From NCBI GenBank assembly GCA_964036155.1, contig OZ038423.1, positions 33,061,249 through 33,125,248 on the forward strand: DNA of 64,000 nucleotides, given 5' to 3'. This document shows positions 58,301-64,000 of this stretch, piece by piece (the stretch's first letter is position 1; each line of letters opens with the position of its first letter). The translations under genes and the position numbers were made by a program. The notes beneath the pieces were generated by a model. That model worked only from the letters and a program-made list of their open reading frames with translations, was not told the origin of the DNA and searched no databases. This DNA is from Diploscapter coronatus. Taxonomy: Eukaryota; Nematoda; Chromadorea; Rhabditida; Rhabditidae.

Positions 58301-58795
58301 AATGGCGTTTGGTAACAAAGTACCTTCAGCCACTCTCATTTTATATCAAAATCACCCTGTCTGGCTCTATTAGATAAACAGGATTCGCATAAAACGGTCT
58401 ACGCAAAATTAACATGAAAATTTACTAATTCAAGTTCAGCTAAAAAATTAATTTCATATTTCGTACAAATTCAGAGAGAAATTGAACGTGACATTTCTAA
58501 ACATTGTAACAAACTGAATTTCACAGAAAAATAGGTCAAATTAGACTACTGTCTAGACGAGAATAAAATAAACGGAGATCAATGGAACATTGTGATTTGA
58601 AATAAAGAGTGAGGCATATATGATAAAGGTTAATTTAGAGAATGACTTGATGAATAATAGCGCTATAAAATGAACAATTCATTTCCTAGAATGAGGTTGA
58701 CGATAAACGACAATTATTATGATTGCTGATCGAAATAGAATACATAGAAAAATGGCAACACAGGAAAAGGTACAATCAAATTGGACTAACTCCAC
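55385..58795. other. 3.4-kb gap upstream of the nuclear receptor
   Basis: I see no coding exon with a recognisable motif. The receptor 5' region and possible in-frame upstream ATGs lie at the left end, and the KDM4 3' end at the right. A perfect-looking foldback occurs at 58241-58330. Confidence 0.45.
58241..58330. repeat. Near-perfect foldback, family 3
   Basis: The arms GGTTGAAGGTACTTTGTTAC and GGTAACAAAGTACCTTCAGC are almost identical inverted copies. The core is GAGATAGTATGGGAAAAAAT. Total length is about 90 bp, in intergenic DNA. Confidence 0.85.
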
Positions 58796-61700
58796 TCACT
58801 CTGCAGATTCATCGCTTTTCCGTTTTCGAGATTCGTCTCCATAATTGAAGCACTAAAACGGGCAGATAAATTTCAACTTCTTTATCCTCCAACTCACCAT
58901 TTGGAAGGCTTCCTCCATTTCTGACAGACTTTTGAGATTCTTCCTCTGAAAGAGCCGTATCGATCCATCCTGCATCTGCACTCTGTAGTCCCTCGTGGCG
59001 ATCATTCCTCGGAAATAGGCCTCATAGATTGTGTTGTCGCTCCATCGCACTTTGAGCTGAATCGAGACAATTCATCGAGTGAATGCATTTGAATGCCGAC
59101 TCACCACAGCCCCTGCGGTGTGCATTGGCGGAGTGCAGTCATCGCAGCTGTGTTCGATAATGTCGTTGGAGGGGATGTCTCGGGACACAGTGCCGTCCAT
59201 GAAGTCCAGCACTGCATAGGGCACCCATTCGATGTCTTCCACTCTGCCTCTGCAGCTGCCCTTCTCCTTCTTCATCCTCCCTTCTTCATCCTTGAACCGC
59301 ACTTGCTTCGTTTCTTCTTCATCGGTCTCACTTTCTGCTTCTTCCTCAATCAATTCAACTTGCTCTCCAATTTGCAGAGGAGGCAGAACAGAATCGGGAT
59401 CGTCTGAATCAATTGTATTGTTGTTGGCGAATGCGTTGTCACGCTTTTCTCCTCCTTCTAAACGTCTCTCTGTGAGATAGGCAGAGTCCACTTTTTGCGC
59501 CTTGGATTTACTCTTCCTTCTCTCCTTAGTCTTCAACAGCAGGGAGAAAATAGGAGGAAAAGCGCAGAGACTAAAAAGGAAGAACGCGTAAAAATGTGCG
59601 GGAGAAGGAGGCCTCTCTCTATTTTACATAGCGACATTTTTGAAAAGAGAAGAATAGCGTGATGCAGTTCCTCGTTTTCATTACTCACCTTTGTCGACAA
59701 TGTAGTCGGCATGCCTGTCGCAGACGAGGCTGGCAACCCGCGGAAAGTTGCGCAGTTCCATTTTGTAGCCGATTGCCTTGGCGCAGGTCGCGTGCATCAG
59801 AGTCGGTTCGGGCAGATCCAGCTGCAAATGAGAGGTTCAACGTATCGTCTTGTTTTTGAGAAGGTTCCCCGATCCGCGCAAAATTTGAATCAGCGCGTTA
59901 TACAACTTGTGCTATGATCATTTTTTATCATCAGATTTTTGAGTAGGCTTATTGACATAGGGTAGTCGCAACAAATCGCAATAGAATAAAAAACTTGAAT
60001 ACTTTTACTAGTGCGCTAAAGTGATGACTAAGTTTTAAGGGGAAGGAAGAACAATGCGCACTTTTGTCGTAGATATGGGATAGCCGATTGAAAATCCGGC
60101 TTTTTAAAATTCTTTTCATTCGATTTTCGATTTGTTTCTCGATTTTCATAGTCTGACTACCGCAAGTGATTGATAAATGCAGGTTTCCTATCACGATTTG
60201 GCCCGTAATGCATAAAACTGAGCACCTAAGCATTTCTGCCTAGAAATCTTCACCTTAACACGACAACAAGAGAACGATTTGAATCTTCTTACATCTTTGC
60301 ACATTCCACAGCAGATGAGTCCCTCCCGATTGTAGTGGCAGAGCGAGCACTGATGGGCGCTCTTCTCGTAGACATTCCCGAATTCCATCGTGTAAGACAG
60401 GGGGAAATAGTCGAGCAACTTCTCTGTGGGACGATCTCGTTCGAATGGATACATGAAGGCGAGCAGAGGAGACTGGTTGAAATGGATCAGAGAGCGCCTG
60501 GAATGGACATCGCTTCCTCTTTAAAACGAGCGAATAGATGAATGACTTGCCTGTTGAGAATGACACAGACAATGTGGACGAAGGTCTCGTTGTCCTGTCC
60601 GTTCTCTGCCCGAATGAGAGCTCCTCCCCGTCTCTCGCACAGATTGCAGCTCGTCGAGCGAATCAGATGATCATTCCTCTCGCTGCATCTGTCGCAACGC
60701 CATTTCGAACGCGCATTCTCATCTGAACGAATTCATTGAATTCCATATGTTGCAGAGAACTGTGTTACCTGCATTCTGTTCGTCAATTCCGTAGCAGCAG
60801 GCGTGCACAGTCATACTGCAGTTCGAACAAACCCAGAGGCCGCTCTGAAATGAATCGTGGATGATCTCCCGCAGAGACAAGGACTCACTTGTGCAGGCAT
60901 TTCATCGTCCTCTGCCAGTGAAGGATCTTCCTTTGTGAACGTCGATTTTCTGCGAATCACCACACTCGATTTGTCGGGAATTTCGTCGACAATCTTGCGA
61001 ACTCCCGGAGCGACGAAATACTGGCAGACAGCGCAGTGGGGGGCGATTTTGGCCGTCTCTGCATTGTGGTCGTGCTCCTCTTTCAGGGAGAACGGAGAAC
61101 GAGCCCACAGACCTGCAAATGAAAGAGCGACGAATAAGAGCGAAGAAGCATGACGGACCGTGGTTCTTGCGGAAAACACTCGTCCTGAGCGACTTAGAGT
61201 CTATGTCGGGGGCGGGGGCAGCGCAGTGCGAGCAGCCGTCCAAAGCGATGCCCGGCAGCTTGAGTCGGAAATTCTTCCGGAGACTCTGCAGCCGAAGCAG
61301 TTTGCTGTTGAAATGCTCCATCACATAGACGTAGGGATTCGTCGAGCCGGATGTGCGATTTGCTGCAAGAAAACGAGATTTAGAAACGGTCTGGACGAAT
61401 TCGAAACGAACATTCGAATTTGGACTTCTTCGCGGGACTGAGTCCTTCGTCGTCGTCATTGTCTGTGATTGGGTAAATCTTCTTGTACGGGTAGACAGTC
61501 ACGAAGGGCGAAACTGCAAGTACGCAACAATCACAAGCACTGTAACCAACACAACTAGGATCTTAAGGATATGTCTCTATGGAAAATTCGACGAGTCACA
61601 TCTCCGGGACTTGTATTTGAAAAGTTAGAATTCTTTGTCCAAGAAAAATTCACTTTTTCTATAGGAAAACTTATAACTTACAGATGGGCTTGATTGGAGG

Positions 61701-63884
61701 CTGCTCTGCAGAACGCACCTTCTCATTCCCGTACCAATAGCTCATCCATCGCTCTGCTTCGTCTGGTCGATACTTGTACATGAACTTCTAAAAGACGAGG
61801 GTTGTGTTGAGTTCTTTGAAAACGATGAAGTGACAGACTTTCATGTCGATTTGCACGGTGTCCTTCCTGCACTGACAGAGGAGCGCCGTCTTGCCGTAGT
61901 CGATCCATCGATCAGAAGCGAAGTTGGTTGATTCGGCGATGTTGAATCCCATGTTAAAGCCCATATGGTAGCCCTGCAAATCAAGAATCAGTCCTAATCA
62001 GACTTCTTAAAACTCGCAAATCGACCCGCAGAAAAAATAGTGCACCTTTTCGAGAGAGATAAAGAAGATATGCTCCTTTTCTCTCGATACGACACGCTAC
62101 TGTCTCTGCGGATCGATTTGCGAGTTTTGAGAAGTCTGGTCTTAGTCCAAGCCCTTGAATGACTTACTCTGGGAAATGTGAGGATGATTTCGTTCTCCCT
62201 ATGCATCATTGTTCCATACTTGATGTCATACTTCTTCAGGAACTCGGGAGTGGCCACAGCGAATTTGTGACGAAGAAAGGCCTTGCAGTGCTTGAATTCG
62301 TTGGGGAAGGTGCTGGCCATAATTCGCTCGAATCGCTCTGCAGACTCGGGCGCGATTGCGAACCAGTACTGAAGAGTCGAACAATGAGGAATTACTCTAT
62401 CGAAATGATAAACCTTTGGAGCCCCGTGCAGCAAGTAGTTGATCGAATAGAGGTCCATGTCCTCGATATGCCACGGGAACATTGCCTTGTACATTCCAAA
62501 GTACAAAAACACTGTGTTCACGCCTTTGATTCGCTGAATTCCCAAAGAAATTATTCATTCCTACAAATTCAACTCACCCCATCCGACTTGGTTTCGTCGA
62601 GAATTGTGCCCAAACAATTCATGTTGATTTCCTTGACATTCTTGGCATACAGCGATCCCTCTGTATCTGCGCCGTATATGGCTTCACGATCGAGGATGTT
62701 TGCGAAGAATTCCCTAAAATCGACTTTCATAGGACCTCTAGTAGTTACCGTCTTCTTTTTCTTCTATATACTATTCTCAGAAAACAAAGTGATAACTGCA
62801 AGAAGGTGGTGATGCAAGCTACAGTGAGCCGTTTTATAATTTCTGCAGTAAACTCGTCTTACTTCTCGATTTCGACGGGATCGCTCATTTCGAGAGCTGC
62901 AGGCAGCGGCCTGAATTTGGCAGAAGTGGCCAATTTCCTGTAATCCTTGGCCTTCATCTGGTCGCTGTAGACACTCAGCACGCGAGTGAATGTTTCCCGT
63001 TCGCCCTCGAACTTTTCGACGACAGGGCTGAACTCACAATATAGCCTTGTTAACTAGACCAAGCAAATGAGCTTACTTCTCGAGCAGATAGTCGTTTGCA
63101 TCGCGGAAATCCGACTTGAGCTGTCCGCGGGGATTCCACTCGGGCGGAGGGACCACCTTGACGATGCCACACAGCCTGTGTGCCCCTGTCCTCTCGATCA
63201 ACTCAATCAGATAATTAAAGTCTCTGATTTGCTTCATGGTCGGATAGTAGACCAGAATGGGCACTGTGCCTGTGGGCGTGTGAACGGGATGTTGCGCGCT
63301 GCAATCAACATTGTCTAATGTCTGTCTTCTGGGTGGTAATTTTGAAACGACGTGATGATGTGAGGACGTGAGCTCCAGTTAGGGATAGGGCAATGAGAAA
63401 GTAGGCAAAAAATAGTGTGGGAAAAGATAGCTCACGTCCTCACGTCATTTCTCAGTTGTCCTCCTGAATTCACAACTCACGATGCGTATTTCTCGGTCGT
63501 TCCATCGGAATACCGAATGCACTCGTCCGCAGGAATGTGGCTGTCGAATTGCCCCTTCCTTCTCGTACTCGATCCACTCGACTTGGCGGCTGTGCTCTCG
63601 CAAGACTGTCCCTTGTCTCCCAAGCTATATTATTCTGTTAATTCAGGGGGAACAAGTCGTAAATCCCACCTCAATTTCAAAGGACCTGACCCCTGGCTGT
63701 CGACTGTGGAGGGGGAAGAGGAATCGATCGTTAGAGTGAACCTCGAAGAAGAGCATAGAGGAATGGGAGGAATGGCTGTTGAGCTGGAGGAGAGGGGCAG
63801 GACGGAGGAAGAGCAGGGCATTGTGGCTGCGTCTGTCTCGGACAGGGGCAGAAAAGGAGAAGTAGTGGAAATTGGCTCGATCAT
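58796..63884 (-). CDS. jmjd-2: KDM4-family histone lysine demethylase (JMJD-2)
   Basis: KDM4 enzymes remove methyl groups from histone H3 K9 and K36 using Fe(II) and 2-oxoglutarate. Verified exons include 63670-63884, 63481-63624, 63077-63298 and 58796-58852. JmjN lies in 63077-63298 ([36 protein letters not shown]). JmjC spans about 61.8-62.9 kb: [19 protein letters not shown] carries the iron ligands HxE, followed by [36 protein letters not shown] (third iron ligand His in GYH) and [16 protein letters not shown]. The second His of the family's GYHAGFNHGFN is Met here. PHD and extended PHD modules follow at about 59.7-61 kb ([61 protein letters not shown]), then a Tudor region at 58.85-59.3 kb ([17 protein letters not shown]). 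The full KDM4A-like architecture is therefore present. Family foldbacks occupy three introns. Confidence 0.94.
62000..62138. repeat. Foldback element, family 1 (copy e) in a KDM4 intron
   Basis: It begins AGACTTCTTAAAACTCGCAA and ends GCGAGTTTTGAGAAGTCT, with GACCCGCAGAAAAAATAGTG and CTGTCTCTGCGGATCG inside. It separates the exons encoding LTFPR and GYHMGF. Confidence 0.88.
62743..62798. repeat. Small foldback, family 3, in a KDM4 intron
   Basis: The arms are AGTTACCGTCTTCTTTTTC and AAAACAAAGTGATAACT, with the core TATATACTATTCTCAG. It resembles 27723-27780. Confidence 0.6.
63344..63452. repeat. Foldback, family 2 in a KDM4 intron
   Basis: The arms are GAAACGACGTGATGATGTGA (then GGACGTGAGCT) and AGCTCACGTCCTCACGTC. 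The core AAAATAGTGTGGGAAAAG is shared with 50310-50414. It lies in the intron 63299-63480. Confidence 0.85.
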
Positions 63885-64000
63885 TCAGACTAAACGAGGT
63901 ACAGTAAAAGTGCAAAAAAATTCTTTAAAAAATGAAAACAAGAAAAAAAATAAAGAGGATAAAAACCCTCGCCAAATTGATCAAATTATGCAAAAGGGGA

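Noticed and set aside
1..64000. Search for CRISPR arrays, insertion sequences and transposases
   Set aside because: No array of regularly spaced direct repeats and no transposase-like protein was seen; only short foldbacks without coding capacity.

Overview
This window is animal nuclear DNA, and the gene content points to a nematode. It contains a cuticle collagen with the nematode N-terminal cuticle-collagen domain, a Tubby protein about the size of C. elegans TUB-1, a nematode-style nuclear receptor, and many short introns (about 40-60 bp) with occasional long ones. Most introns end in TTGCAG rather than the TTTTCAG typical of Caenorhabditis, so I place it in another nematode lineage; a diplogastrid is a guess. 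No bacterial or viral genes were seen.

All thirteen protein-coding genes I could model lie on the minus strand. From left to right: Tubby (2170-4042); an unrecognised tyrosine- and serine-rich protein (5995-9692); a three-finger C2H2 protein resembling the PRC2 cofactor AEBP2 (12970-15835); a histidine acid phosphatase (23522-26142); a leishmanolysin-family M8 metallopeptidase (27404-29125); a very short cuticle collagen with micro-exons (29516-30584); a METTL4/DAMT-1 adenine methyltransferase (31148-34072); a ZIP metal transporter (34665-36413); the ribosome-biogenesis factor EBP2 (36653-38213); the cohesin loader SCC2/NIPBL (39526-50686); an unrecognised small secreted protein (51568-52329); a nuclear hormone receptor (53076-55384); and a KDM4-type histone demethylase (58796-63884). 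Most models were built exon by exon with the reading phase checked at each junction. The open ends are the 5' ends of the second gene and of the phosphatase.

Four genes act on chromatin or nucleic-acid modification (AEBP2-like, METTL4, NIPBL, KDM4). This may be coincidence. ZIP and EBP2 are only about 240 bp apart in the same orientation, so they could be co-transcribed. Several start codons sit directly after a 3' splice-acceptor sequence, as expected for spliced-leader trans-splicing.

The non-genic part is dominated by small foldback (inverted-repeat) elements, many inside introns. Several families share an AATAGTG-type core, and two other repeat families occur as diverged copies far apart. 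The gaps at 9.7-13 kb, 15.8-23.5 kb and 55.4-58.8 kb hold no gene I can support. Other oddities are apparently non-canonical splice sites in the Tubby and M8 genes, including GC-AG, GT-GG and GT-TG introns and a 25-nt intron.
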